Positions 1 through 8,431 of a DNA stretch of 64,000 bases are shown piece after piece. Made by a program: the position numbers and the translations under genes. The first letter of the stretch is position 1; the number at the start of each line of letters is the position of its first letter. Source of the DNA: Planctomycetota bacterium (GTDB taxonomy: Bacteria; Planctomycetota; Planctomycetia; Isosphaerales; Isosphaeraceae); contig JAQGHR010000164.1 of the NCBI GenBank assembly GCA_028291545.1, positions 1 to 64,000 on the forward strand, read 5' to 3'. The notes under the pieces were generated by a model. It saw nothing but the letters and a program-made list of their open reading frames with translations. It searched no databases and had not been told where the DNA came from.

Positions 1-112
1 GGCACGGCGCTGACACCCCTGTTTTCGTAAGTCCAATCTCGCGCCGAACCCGACGCCCCTCCCCAAGTCCGGGTCCTCACGGCTCGAAAGTCTCGTCGAA
101 GAAAATTCCCGC

Positions 113-141
113 TTGACATCTCAGACATCCCGTCTTACGAT
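113..141 (+). promoter_or_regulatory. sigma70-like promoter of blaI-M56 operon
   Basis: TTGACA at 113-118, a 17-base spacer and TACGAT at 136-141 form a near-consensus promoter about 40 bases before the GTG start of the BlaI-type gene. The first operator dyad (122-136) fills the spacer, so a bound repressor would block RNA polymerase directly. Confidence 0.65.
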
Positions 142-161
142 CATCTCAGACAACTCGTCTG
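117..161 (+). promoter_or_regulatory. two tandem BlaI-type operator dyads
   Basis: CATCTCAGACA occurs at 117-127 and again at 142-152. Each copy continues into a dyad CAGAC-N5-GTCT(G/T), at 122-136 and 147-161, with a 25-base centre-to-centre distance. The first dyad lies between the -35 and -10 boxes and the second just downstream of -10. BlaI/MecI dimers bind such dyads and autoregulate. The match to this particular repressor is inferred from position only. Confidence 0.6.
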
Positions 162-180
162 GGTTCGAGGAGGGATCGAG

Positions 181-576
181 GTGGCGAGGCCATCCCAGGA
201 TGTGACGGAGGCGGAATTGGCGGTGCTCCAGGTCTTGTGGGACCGGGGGGCGCAGGCGATCCGTCGGATCAGCGACGCGATCTATCCCGCAGGAGGGATC
301 TCGCGGTACGCGACCGTGCAAAAGCTGCTGGAGAGGCTGGAGGCCAAGGGGTGCGTGACCAGGGATCGGTCCGAATCCGTCCACAAATTCGCGGCGGCGA
401 TCGGACGCGATGACCTGATCGGGAAGAGGCTGCAAGACGTCGCGGAGACGCTTTGCGGCGGCTCGCTCACCCCCTTGCTCTCGCACCTGGTTCGGGCCGA
501 GGGACTTTCGGACGCGGACCGGAAGGCGCTGCGGGGAATGATCGAACGAATGGATCTGGACGTGAAGGGCGGTTGA
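181..576 (+). CDS. BlaI/MecI/CopY-family transcriptional repressor
   Basis: The 131-residue product has the size and winged-helix pattern of BlaI/MecI/CopY repressors: an N-terminal segment with 'EAELAVLQVLWD' and, at the recognition helix, 'YATVQKLLERLEAKG', followed by a short dimerisation tail. It would bind the dyads in its own promoter and be inactivated when a partner M56 protease is triggered. The GTG start at 181 follows GAGGAGGG at about 168-175, a strong ribosome-binding site. The next gene is an M56 metallopeptidase beginning about 70 bases downstream, the normal BlaI/BlaR1 arrangement. No beta-lactamase lies beside it, so the regulon is unknown; planctomycetes carry many such pairs. 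Confidence 0.9.
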   Translation: MARPSQDVTEAELAVLQVLWDRGAQAIRRISDAIYPAGGISRYATVQKLLERLEAKGCVTRDRSESVHKFAAAIGRDDLIGKRLQDVAETLCGGSLTPLLSHLVRAEGLSDADRKALRGMIERMDLDVKGG

Positions 577-643
577 ATCACACCTGGAGTTGCTCGCCAA
601 CATACCGGCGGGATCGACCCACTTTGACGAACGGGAGCCACCA

Positions 644-2716
644 TTGGAAACGCTGTGGGACATGGGGCTGGCAAACGCCTTGGTGGTCGCGGCGGTCGTG
701 CCGGTGGCGGCAGTCCTGGGCAGAATTGCGAAGCGGCCGGCGTGGTCCCATGCGCTCTGGGTGATCGTCCTGTTGAAACTCGTCACGCCACCTCTCGCGG
801 GCGTGTCGATCGGGACGGCCTCGATGGCCGCCGCGACGCCGCGCACGATCGAGAACGCCTCGGTCAAGGTGGAGCCCGTCGCGATCGCGCCGGCCGTCGC
901 GCACGATGAGATCAAGACGTATGCGCCAGTTGTACGAGCACCCATCAAGGCCCGTGTGCCAACCCGAGGCTGGAGGCTACCCGAGGTGTCGTGCCCCCGC
1001 GTATTGGGAACGCTCTGGCTGGGCGGATCGGCGGCGTGGTTAATCCTGGCGGCCTGGAGGATCGGCCGTTTCACGCGGGTGATGCGGCGCGCGGAGGAGG
1101 CCCCCGAGGAGTTGACGGCTTGGGTCGAATCGCTGTCATCGCGGCTCGGCCTGGCTCGCGCCCCGATCGTGATCCTGTCGCCGGGCCGGCTCGCGCCGAT
1201 GGTCTGGGCGCTGGGCGGTCGGCCGCGGCTGGTCGTGCCCGAATCGTTGTGGAAGCGGCTCGATCAGGGGCAACGGTCCGCGCTCCTGGTCCATGAACTC
1301 GCGCACCTCAAGAGGCGGGACCATTGGGTCCGCCTGCTGGAGTTGATCGCGACGGGCCTGTACTGGTGGCATCCGGCGTTGTGGTGGGCTCGCAAAGGGC
1401 TGCACCGCGCGGAGGAAGAATGCTGCGACCTCTGGGTCGTGTGGGCGCTGCCCGACGCGAAGCGCACCTATGCGACGGCCCTGGTTGAGGCGGTCGAATT
1501 CTTGAGCGAGACCCGGCCCCGGAGGCTGCCCATCGGGGCCAGCGGGATGGGCCAGGTCGAGGATCTTTCCCGGAGAATTGGCATGATCATGCGAGGCGAC
1601 ACCCCGCGCGGCCTGACGCGCACCGGGCTCCTGGCGGCCATTGGGCTGGCCGTGCTCCTCCTGCCATGGCGGCCCACGATCGCGCAGCAGGAACCCCTGA
1701 AGCCGGTGGACAGCAAGCCCAATGCGGCTGGCGTGCTAGACGACGTGGATTCGCTCATCGCAAAGAAGGAACTGGAGCGAGCGAAGTACCGGCTGGAGTG
1801 GTCGAAAGAGATGCTCAAGAAGGGATACGTCTCGAAGGACCAAGTGCTTGCCGAAGAGGCCGCCCTGCTCCGCGCCCAGAAGACGCTCAAGCGTGGCGAG
1901 ATCGCGAAGGGCCATGAGATCAATCCGAACATCGCCAGGAGCAAGGGCGTTCAGGATGTTCTGGACGATGACACGAAGCAATATACAGACTCGTACACCG
2001 CGCTGCGCAAGCGGTTGAAAACCGCGCAATCGCAGGAAGAGCGAGTCAAGGCGCTCCAGAAGCAGGGTGCGATCAGCAACGAAGAGGTGGACAAGGCACG
2101 GGCGGACGTCCTCGAACTTCAGGAACGGCTCGCGCGTCTCAAAGGCCGAGAGCGTGTTGAGGCCGAGGAACGCGAGCAGGCGGCCAGGCAGGCATCCGAG
2201 GAAGTCGAGATCCTCAAAACCCAGGTTCAGACCAAGCGGGCGGAGGTTGCCAAGGCCAGGGCCCAACGCAACCCGGTGCTGGCGGACCTTGCACGATTGG
2301 ACCGCTTATCAAAGAGCAGCCCTGGTCTCGTCTCGCGAGAGGAGAGGGATAAGGCCGTGGCAGAACTCGGGATCGCCGACGCCCAGATCGCCGTGGCCCA
2401 GGCCGAAGTCGGCGAGTACGAGCTGAAGCTCAAGCAAGCGATGGAGCGCGCCGAACGACTTGCACGGATCGTCTCTCAGAACAAAGTCGGGGCCGAGGCG
2501 ACCAGTCCTTCACCCATTGCCGTCGATCGGGGCTCGGTTCGCCCGAACGTGAATCGCGACGCGGACAAGAGGCTCGACGAGCTGGAATCGAAGCTCGACC
2601 GGGTGCTGAAGGAGCTTGAGGCGATTCGGAAGGAGAAGGCGGAGAAACCGTCCGCGGCGAGATTCGAGTCTCCGGCCGGGCCGCGATTCGACTCCAGATC
2701 CGCCCCTCCGCAATAG
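644..2716 (+). CDS. M56 (BlaR1-like) membrane metallopeptidase with long coiled-coil domain
   Basis: Membrane protease expected to sense a signal and cleave the BlaI-type repressor encoded upstream. Hydrophobic helices lie near the N-terminus, the zinc site is HELAH at about residues 216-220 with a downstream 'EEECCD' near 257, and a further membrane helix ends near residue 345. Instead of a penicillin-binding sensor the C-terminal half (about 365-610) is a charged coiled coil with 'LEWSKEMLKKGYVSKDQVL', resembling the hairpin of HlyD/RND adaptor proteins, then a short Pro-rich tail. I chose TTG at 644 because GGGAG lies at 633-637. ATG at 662 is the alternative, and the frame stays open upstream to 590. 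Family assignment is firm; the ligand is unknown. Confidence 0.85.
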   Translation: METLWDMGLANALVVAAVVPVAAVLGRIAKRPAWSHALWVIVLLKLVTPPLAGVSIGTASMAAATPRTIENASVKVEPVAIAPAVAHDEIKTYAPVVRAPIKARVPTRGWRLPEVSCPRVLGTLWLGGSAAWLILAAWRIGRFTRVMRRAEEAPEELTAWVESLSSRLGLARAPIVILSPGRLAPMVWALGGRPRLVVPESLWKRLDQGQRSALLVHELAHLKRRDHWVRLLELIATGLYWWHPALWWARKGLHRAEEECCDLWVVWALPDAKRTYATALVEAVEFLSETRPRRLPIGASGMGQVEDLSRRIGMIMRGDTPRGLTRTGLLAAIGLAVLLLPWRPTIAQQEPLKPVDSKPNAAGVLDDVDSLIAKKELERAKYRLEWSKEMLKKGYVSKDQVLAEEAALLRAQKTLKRGEIAKGHEINPNIARSKGVQDVLDDDTKQYTDSYTALRKRLKTAQSQEERVKALQKQGAISNEEVDKARADVLELQERLARLKGRERVEAEEREQAARQASEEVEILKTQVQTKRAEVAKARAQRNPVLADLARLDRLSKSSPGLVSREERDKAVAELGIADAQIAVAQAEVGEYELKLKQAMERAERLARIVSQNKVGAEATSPSPIAVDRGSVRPNVNRDADKRLDELESKLDRVLKELEAIRKEKAEKPSAARFESPAGPRFDSRSAPPQ

Positions 2717-3029
2717 GGCCAGTCGTGACTATAGGAACGCGGTTACACGTTCGATGCCGAAGGATCGCTAACGCCGCAAGGTGCTCGATCTAATGCGTGG
2801 ATTCCGCCTCCCCGAAGTGGGGCGGGCGTCTCTGCCCGCCTACTCGAATCAAAATCCACGGTATCGGCGGGCAGGGACGCCCGCCGATACCAAGATCAAG
2901 ATGCCACTCCCAGCCTCTGCAATCTCTCGGGTTCCCTGACACCCCTCTACGTCCACCCGCTCCAACCTGCTACGCTGACCTGGCCTCGGCGTGAAGGTGC
3001 GCCGGCGCGATTCGGCCCTCGGTCAAGAC
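2717..3029. other. intergenic region with REP-like hairpin pair
   Basis: No gene is seen between the M56 gene and comEC. The region contains two adjacent hairpins at 2821-2840 and 2860-2891, annotated separately, and no convincing promoter for comEC. Confidence 0.6.
2821..2891. repeat. REP-like inverted pair of GC-rich hairpins
   Basis: Hairpin 1 is GGCGGGC-gtctct-GCCCGCC at 2821-2840. Hairpin 2 has perfect 13-base arms at 2860-2872 (GGTATCGGCGGGC) and 2879-2891 with loop agggac. The 20-base core of hairpin 2 is the reverse complement of hairpin 1 with one mismatch, so the two copies are in opposite orientation, as in REP/BIME doublets. Confidence 0.7.
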
Positions 3030-6000
3030 ATGAACAGAGCCGCGACGACGCAACGCCCGAGGCGTCTGATCGCACCACTCGCGCCTCTGGCGATCGCATT
3101 TGCCGTGGGCATCGTCGCGGATCGATTCGGTCCTGGTCCAAGCACATGGATATGGGCCGGGATCGCGGTCATCGCGGGGCTCGTCGCCATGGCCCGGCCA
3201 GGTTGTGTCCTGGTCATCATCGGCTTCCTCGCTCTGGGCGGTGCGCGGCACCATGGGTCCTGGTCGGATCTGGAACCGGACCATCTCGCCCGGGAAGACT
3301 GGTCGACACCACGGCCTGCGTGGATTCGAGGAGCGATCATCGAGGGGCCGGAATTTCACCCCGGTGATCGGCCGGTCCAGGACGGGTCAACCCGCGCCGT
3401 GCTCGATGTCACTGCCATTTCCAATGGCCGAGACTGGCACGCCGCGTCGGGCCTTGTCCTGCTTTCCATCACGGGAGATCGGAGGGATCTGGCCTGCGGT
3501 TCCCCCATCTTCGCTGCCGGTTCACTGGGCTCGATCCCCGGCCCGATGAATCCGGGCGAGGCCGATCGCCGCGATCGGGCACGGGCCGAGGGCATCCGTC
3601 TGCGCATGTCCGTTGGCGATTCCTTCAGCGTCTGGCCCGACCCCGAGGGGAAGACGCGACGAGAGAAGCATTGGATCGGCCGGGCGCGGGAGGCGAGCTA
3701 CCGGCTGCTCGTCTCAAAGCTCGACGCCGATGTCTCGGCGCTGGCCGCAGCGCTGCTCCTGGGGCGTCGTGAAGCCGTCGATCCCGATGTCAACGACGCG
3801 TTCGCTCGAACGGGCACCACGCACTTGCTCGCGATCTCCGGGTTACACCTGCAAGCGCTGGCGGGTCTGTTGTTCCTGATCTTTCGCCTGTTCGGGATCG
3901 CGCGAAAGCGGGCGTTTATCGGTGTGCTGCTCGCGACGGTAGGCTACGCCCTTCTGGTCGGGTTGACGCCCTCGGTCGTGCGGTCGGCGGCGATGACGGT
4001 GTTGGTCTGCATGGCGGGGCTTTGCGATCGATGCTCGGAACCGGCCAACGCGCTGGGATTCGCGGCGATCGGCACGATGGCGTTGAACCCCTCGTACCTC
4101 TTCGATGCGGGCTGCCAGTTGTCGTTCCTGTGCGTGATGGGGTTGTTCTGGGCCGTACCTCCTCTGTTGCCCGAGCCTCGCGGCGATCCCGACGACGAGC
4201 CGACGCCGATGTCACGACTGGACGCGCTGGAACGTCGCCTGGAACCGCGATGGAAGCGCCGCCGTCGCCGCGTCGTCCGGTGGTTCCTCAAGGGCATCCT
4301 TGCCTCGCTTGTCGCCTGGCTGATCACGGTGCCACTGGTCGCCTTGCGATTTCATGTGATCGCGCCGGTGGGCGTGCTCTTGAACATACCGTTGATACCG
4401 ATCACGTCGTTTGCACTATTCTTCGCGGGGCTGACGCTCATGGCGTCACTGGTCTGGGCGCCGCTGGGGTCCCCATCCGCTTGGGCGTGCGGAGTTCTCC
4501 TGCGATGGACGAACGAGATCGTCGCCTGGGGATCGGCGCGGCCCATGGGGCACGTTTTCACAGCCGGTCCATCACCGGGATGGACGCTGAGTTTCTATGC
4601 ACTGCTCGCGCTGGCCGGTTGGTCGAGCTTTCGACTCTGGAAGGGAAGGCGGCTGCTCTGGGCTACACTTGCCCTCGAAGCAGTTCTCGCGATCGTGGTC
4701 GTGCTCTGCCCCGCCCCGCCAGAGACGCTGGAGGCCGATGTCCTGGCCGTCGATCACGGGCTGGCCGTCGTGATCCAGGGCGAGGATGGGCGGACGATCG
4801 TTTATGACTGCGGCAAGATGCGTGACCCTCGCGTCGGCCGACGAGTCATCGCCCCGGCGCTGTGGTCGCGGGGCGTGAGGAGGATCGATTCCATCGTACT
4901 CTCGCATGCGGATTCGGATCATTTTAACGGCTTGCCCGACCTGCTCGACCGCTTCACCGTGGGCGAAGTCCTCGTCCCTCCCGGCTTCGGAGGAGGGAAG
5001 AATCCGGAGGCGACGAGTCTTCTGAAGACCGTGCGAGCGCGAGGCGTGCCGGTGCGCCAGATCGTGGCCGGAGATCAGCTTGATCTTGCCGGTGGCCAGA
5101 GCCGGGTCCTGCATCCGCCCCGCAATTGGTTGCCCGGGGCCGCGGACAACGCTCGGAGCGTGGTGGTGGCGGTGTCCGGCCGAGGAGGTGGTCCCGGGCT
5201 TCTGTTGACGGGCGACCTCGACGGGGTTGGCCTCGCGGAGCTGGCCTCGCATCCCAGGCCCGCGATGCTCGCCATGCTCTCGCCCCACCACGGCGGAAGG
5301 ACGGCCAATCCCGATTGGTTCTATCGCTGGGCCGAGCCGAAGCGCGTGATCGTGAGCCAGAAGCGGCCATCGCACGCGGCGCGAGACCCGGTGGCCATCC
5401 TGCCGGATCGGGGCATCATCGTCGATCGGACCTGGAACAGCGGCGCCTTGAGTTTGCGGTTTGGCAAGGCCTCGCTGGATGTGCATGCGTTCCTCACGCC
5501 TGAGCCGCCGGTCGTCGCGGCCTCGCAGGTTCCGCTGGGGATGAGGGCGACGGTGACCATCCTCGGCGTGGCGCTGGGGCTCGGTGTCGTCGTCGCGATG
5601 GCGATCGTCGAATGGGGTGCGTGGACGCTCGTGATGCCCGGCCGAAGGCTTGCCGGTTCGGTGCCCGAGCCGCCGCCGTGGGTGCCGATTGAGGTCCGGG
5701 CGAAGGATGGCGTCCGTCTTCACGGCGCGAGGCTCGGGATCGATCCCAGCGCGGCGGGGACCGCTATCCTGCTGCATGGGTTCGGCGAAGACCGTGGCGC
5801 GATGCTAGGAAGGGCCGAATCTCTGGCAAGACGCGGCTGGAATGTCGCCGTTCTGGACACCCGAGGCCGGGGACGCAGCGAGGGGGACCGCACCGCCTTC
5901 GGTGGCCGCGAGGCGGAGGATCTTCACGCCTGGCTTGACGTATTCAGCCCCGACGGCACGCCCGTTGTCGCCTGGGGCCGATCGATGGGTGCGGCGATTG

Positions 6001-6413
6001 CCGCTCGCGCGGCCGTCGAGGATTCCCGGATCGCGGCCGTGATCCTCGAAGCCCCATACGCCGACCTCCGCGACGCCGTGGCCTCATGGATCGGACGGAT
6101 GCACTTGCCCGCTTTCTTCGCCGTACCGATCCTGCTTCGAGCCCGACAACTCGCCGGCGTCTCGCTTCACGAACCCAGGCCGATCGAGGTCGCGCCGGCT
6201 GTGACGGTGCCCGTGATGATCCTCCACGGCACCGAGGATCCGGTCGTCCCCGTCGCGGACGCCCGCCGTCTTGCCAATGCGTTTGGAGGCGCAGTGGAGG
6301 TCTTGGAAATCGTCGGCGCGAAGCACGGCGACGTGTTCGAGCGAGGCGGCGAGGAGCTGGCGATTCGCATCGACATGTGGATGCGCGGAGGAATTCGCGC
6401 TCCTTACTTGTAG
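3030..6413 (+). CDS. comEC: ComEC/Rec2 DNA-uptake channel fused to C-terminal alpha/beta hydrolase
   Basis: ComEC forms the inner-membrane channel that passes single-stranded DNA into the cell during natural transformation. The first roughly 550 residues contain the N-terminal DUF4131-like region and the multi-helix competence domain, including 'GTTHLLAISGLHLQALAG'. Residues about 570-840 are a metallo-beta-lactamase domain with HADSDH near 625. After another membrane helix comes a complete alpha/beta-hydrolase domain (about 880-1127) with nucleophile elbow GRSMGA near 983, an oxyanion 'LLHGFGEDRG' and a late 'GTEDPVVPVADA' and 'GAKHGD' for the Asp and His. Ordinary ComEC is 700-850 residues, so this 1,127-residue form is a fusion. 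ATG at 3030 was chosen near the first helix; GTG at 2991 is in frame; neither has a clear ribosome-binding site. It converges with and overlaps the next gene by 10 bases. Confidence 0.85.
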   Translation: MNRAATTQRPRRLIAPLAPLAIAFAVGIVADRFGPGPSTWIWAGIAVIAGLVAMARPGCVLVIIGFLALGGARHHGSWSDLEPDHLAREDWSTPRPAWIRGAIIEGPEFHPGDRPVQDGSTRAVLDVTAISNGRDWHAASGLVLLSITGDRRDLACGSPIFAAGSLGSIPGPMNPGEADRRDRARAEGIRLRMSVGDSFSVWPDPEGKTRREKHWIGRAREASYRLLVSKLDADVSALAAALLLGRREAVDPDVNDAFARTGTTHLLAISGLHLQALAGLLFLIFRLFGIARKRAFIGVLLATVGYALLVGLTPSVVRSAAMTVLVCMAGLCDRCSEPANALGFAAIGTMALNPSYLFDAGCQLSFLCVMGLFWAVPPLLPEPRGDPDDEPTPMSRLDALERRLEPRWKRRRRRVVRWFLKGILASLVAWLITVPLVALRFHVIAPVGVLLNIPLIPITSFALFFAGLTLMASLVWAPLGSPSAWACGVLLRWTNEIVAWGSARPMGHVFTAGPSPGWTLSFYALLALAGWSSFRLWKGRRLLWATLALEAVLAIVVVLCPAPPETLEADVLAVDHGLAVVIQGEDGRTIVYDCGKMRDPRVGRRVIAPALWSRGVRRIDSIVLSHADSDHFNGLPDLLDRFTVGEVLVPPGFGGGKNPEATSLLKTVRARGVPVRQIVAGDQLDLAGGQSRVLHPPRNWLPGAADNARSVVVAVSGRGGGPGLLLTGDLDGVGLAELASHPRPAMLAMLSPHHGGRTANPDWFYRWAEPKRVIVSQKRPSHAARDPVAILPDRGIIVDRTWNSGALSLRFGKASLDVHAFLTPEPPVVAASQVPLGMRATVTILGVALGLGVVVAMAIVEWGAWTLVMPGRRLAGSVPEPPPWVPIEVRAKDGVRLHGARLGIDPSAAGTAILLHGFGEDRGAMLGRAESLARRGWNVAVLDTRGRGRSEGDRTAFGGREAEDLHAWLDVFSPDGTPVVAWGRSMGAAIAARAAVEDSRIAAVILEAPYADLRDAVASWIGRMHLPAFFAVPILLRARQLAGVSLHEPRPIEVAPAVTVPVMILHGTEDPVVPVADARRLANAFGGAVEVLEIVGAKHGDVFERGGEELAIRIDMWMRGGIRAPYL

Positions 6414-7702
6414 CCGTCGGGAATTGTCTTCAGGTATTTTGGCGTCAGCGCCTGAACGGACGGCGATTCCTTGCCGTTTTCTCGAAGATAGAGTTGCTCG
6501 GCCAGGGTGACCAGGAGCACCCCGCGACTCTGGTGCTCCTGAATCGCGTCGGGGACATAGTTGGGATACATCGTGAGAAAACGGCACGTGACGTTAGTGG
6601 AATCGAGCCAGCCAAACAGCCGATCCGGCTCGATCGCCCTTGCCGCGAAGGGCGCGGTGGGGTCGGCCTTGTACATGCCCATAGACGGATACGTTGCCTG
6701 ATCGCTGACGATCCGAGGTCGGTCGGCGACCGGCTTATCGCAGTGCGCCAGCCAGTTGGCGAAGAAAAGCTGAACCACACGGCGACCGCGCTCGGGCTCG
6801 CGACGCAGGAACCAGTACGCCTCATACCAGCGACGCATCGCCTGGTAATTGAGCCCGAGTTCCCCGGCCGATCCGGACGCCCTGGCCATCCCGGCCGGGT
6901 CGCCAAGCGAGTGGACGAGCGATAGGTATTCCACCTTGAGCATGTCGGACGTCGGCGATGTCTTCGCGTCGAGTGCCTGGATCACGTCGATCGCCGACCG
7001 CAACGAGGCGGCATCGGTTTTCGGATCTCGCGCCCAGGCAATCATCCGATCTCGCGTCTGCTGGCCCAGGCTTGTGGCGGAGTCATGCCATGGGATGCGA
7101 CTGTTGATCGTCAGGTGATGGCACGATCTCGCGACGGCGAGATACCAGTCCAGAGCCCCCCTGCGATCTCCTTCCGATTCGAGCCGGGAGCCTTCCAGGA
7201 GCGCGGCCTGGCCCATGAAGTGAAGCTGGAGGCTCAAGGAGGTGTCGTCGAAGCGACGAATCGTTGCCGGATTTTCCGCGATGCCGCTGCGCCTCAAAGT
7301 TCCCCTGCGCCACAGGTCCAGGGGAGCTCGATTGTCAGCGACCCATGCTTTCACCTCGGGAGACGCCTTCGCCCAGCCGCCTTGCACGGCCTTCCACAGC
7401 CCGCTCCAATCGTTCGTGACGCTCGCAATCTTCATCGACTCCCCCGCCTTGCGGTAAAGGACGAACGCATCCTCGGACTCCGGCACTCGCGACGCCAGAA
7501 CGAATGCCTCCACGTCGAATGGGTCGCCCACATCGGGTAAGTTGTTCAGACTCGTCGAACGCCAGATCAGGACTCCGAGAATCATGCCGACGAACAGGTA
7601 CAGCACGATCAACAACCGTCGCCTCCAGCCCCGAGTCCGCTCCAGCCATCGGAGCGGCGCAAGCAGGACTCCTCCGGGCCGAATTCGCGTGGCGACGGTC
7701 AT
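6404..7702 (-). CDS. hypothetical membrane-anchored protein
   Basis: I do not recognise this 432-residue protein. It starts with a basic stretch and one membrane helix (about residues 29-48), followed by a large soluble part predicted outside the cytoplasm. Its C-terminal 'LPSVQALTPKYLKTIPDGYK'-like ending (only the last 20 or so residues) resembles many planctomycete hypotheticals whose tails mention a percentage of completion in pilin-like form. The ATG at 7702 has GGAGG about 8 bases upstream. It stands alone, divergent from the small secreted gene, and its stop overlaps the comEC stop by 10 bases tail to tail. No catalytic motif was seen. Confidence 0.7.
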   Translation of the reverse strand: MTVATRIRPGGVLLAPLRWLERTRGWRRRLLIVLYLFVGMILGVLIWRSTSLNNLPDVGDPFDVEAFVLASRVPESEDAFVLYRKAGESMKIASVTNDWSGLWKAVQGGWAKASPEVKAWVADNRAPLDLWRRGTLRRSGIAENPATIRRFDDTSLSLQLHFMGQAALLEGSRLESEGDRRGALDWYLAVARSCHHLTINSRIPWHDSATSLGQQTRDRMIAWARDPKTDAASLRSAIDVIQALDAKTSPTSDMLKVEYLSLVHSLGDPAGMARASGSAGELGLNYQAMRRWYEAYWFLRREPERGRRVVQLFFANWLAHCDKPVADRPRIVSDQATYPSMGMYKADPTAPFAARAIEPDRLFGWLDSTNVTCRFLTMYPNYVPDAIQEHQSRGVLLVTLAEQLYLRENGKESPSVQALTPKYLKTIPDGYK

Positions 7703-8331
7703 AGCTCAATCCTCCGCCGAGAGATTTCCCCTGATCTCTTCAACAATACCCGCGCGAAGCATCGCCGCCAATGGGAAACCCGAATTCCTTCGGACTGAAC
7801 GTAGATGAGCCGTCGTGCCGGGGCGTCGCGGCCTCAACTGCGACCCTCGTGCGACGGCCCCGAATCACCCCCGCGGGCGTCTCGCTTTCTCTGACGCGAC
7901 CGGGCTCGCCTGTTGTTGTGTTCGGCGCATCAGGAGCATCTCACATGACCCTCGGCATCTCGAACTGGGAGACATGCGAGCCCGGGAAGGTTAGACGCGA
8001 TGAATTCGTCGTGTGGGTTGCGCCGCCCGCCGGGCGGACTGACCCACGCGAAAAGGATTCCCGTTCACCGGCCTGGGGGCCTCAACGTCCATCGAACCGA
8101 ATAAAAATCCCCGGGGAGGAATCGAAACTCCTTCTGCCGTGTATGACGCGACCACATGCCGAATTCTTCATGGACATCATCGAACCGAGCCGGAGTTGCG
8201 ATCGCGAAATCCGTCGCGGGGCACGATCCCGGAGATTCAATGACGCCTGCAACCGGCAATGGAAGTCCACTTGACGGGACGGAGGAACCTGCTCCTGACG
8301 TTTCGCCGTCACGCGACCTGCTCAGTCCGGG
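7703..8331. other. long intergenic region holding dispersed repeat copy 1
   Basis: A 504-base open frame (7771-8274) exists here, but it has no ribosome-binding site, no recognisable domain, and crosses the dispersed repeat at 8101-8240, so I do not call it. The rest shows no clear gene. Confidence 0.5.
8101..8240. repeat. dispersed intergenic repeat, copy 1
   Basis: The core AGGAATCGAAACTCCT at 8117-8132 is identical to 62999-63014. Flanking bases match on both sides: an A-rich run and CCCC/GGG block before it, and ATCATCG then GAGCC-GGA-TT-GATCGC further on. The spacing differs by about 15 bases between copies. The core forms a stem AGGA/TCCT with loop ATCGAAAC. On the minus strand it is followed by CCCCGGGGATTTTT. 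Confidence 0.7.
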
Positions 8332-8332
8332 G

Positions 8333-8361
8333 TTGACTCGATACTTCGGGGCCGGTCGAAT
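8333..8361 (+). promoter_or_regulatory. sigma70-like promoter for small secreted protein
   Basis: TTGACT at 8333-8338, a 17-base spacer and TCGAAT at 8356-8361 lie about 70 bases before the ATG at 8432, which leaves a leader that includes the ribosome-binding site GGAGG at 8422-8426. Confidence 0.5.
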
Positions 8362-8431
8362 GTCAGCCGACTTTTTTCTGGCGAATTGTTGTCCAGGGAA
8401 GTCGCGATCCCTCTCTTTCCCGGAGGTTCCC

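Noticed and set aside
2735..2990. Possible CRISPR-like spacing of GC-rich repeats
   Set aside because: Only two inverted hairpins of the REP kind are present, with no regular direct repeats or spacers.
7771..8274. Open frame of 167 codons in the intergenic region before the small secreted gene
   Set aside because: No ribosome-binding site or domain, and it reads through the dispersed repeat, whose second copy is not in an equivalent frame of a gene.
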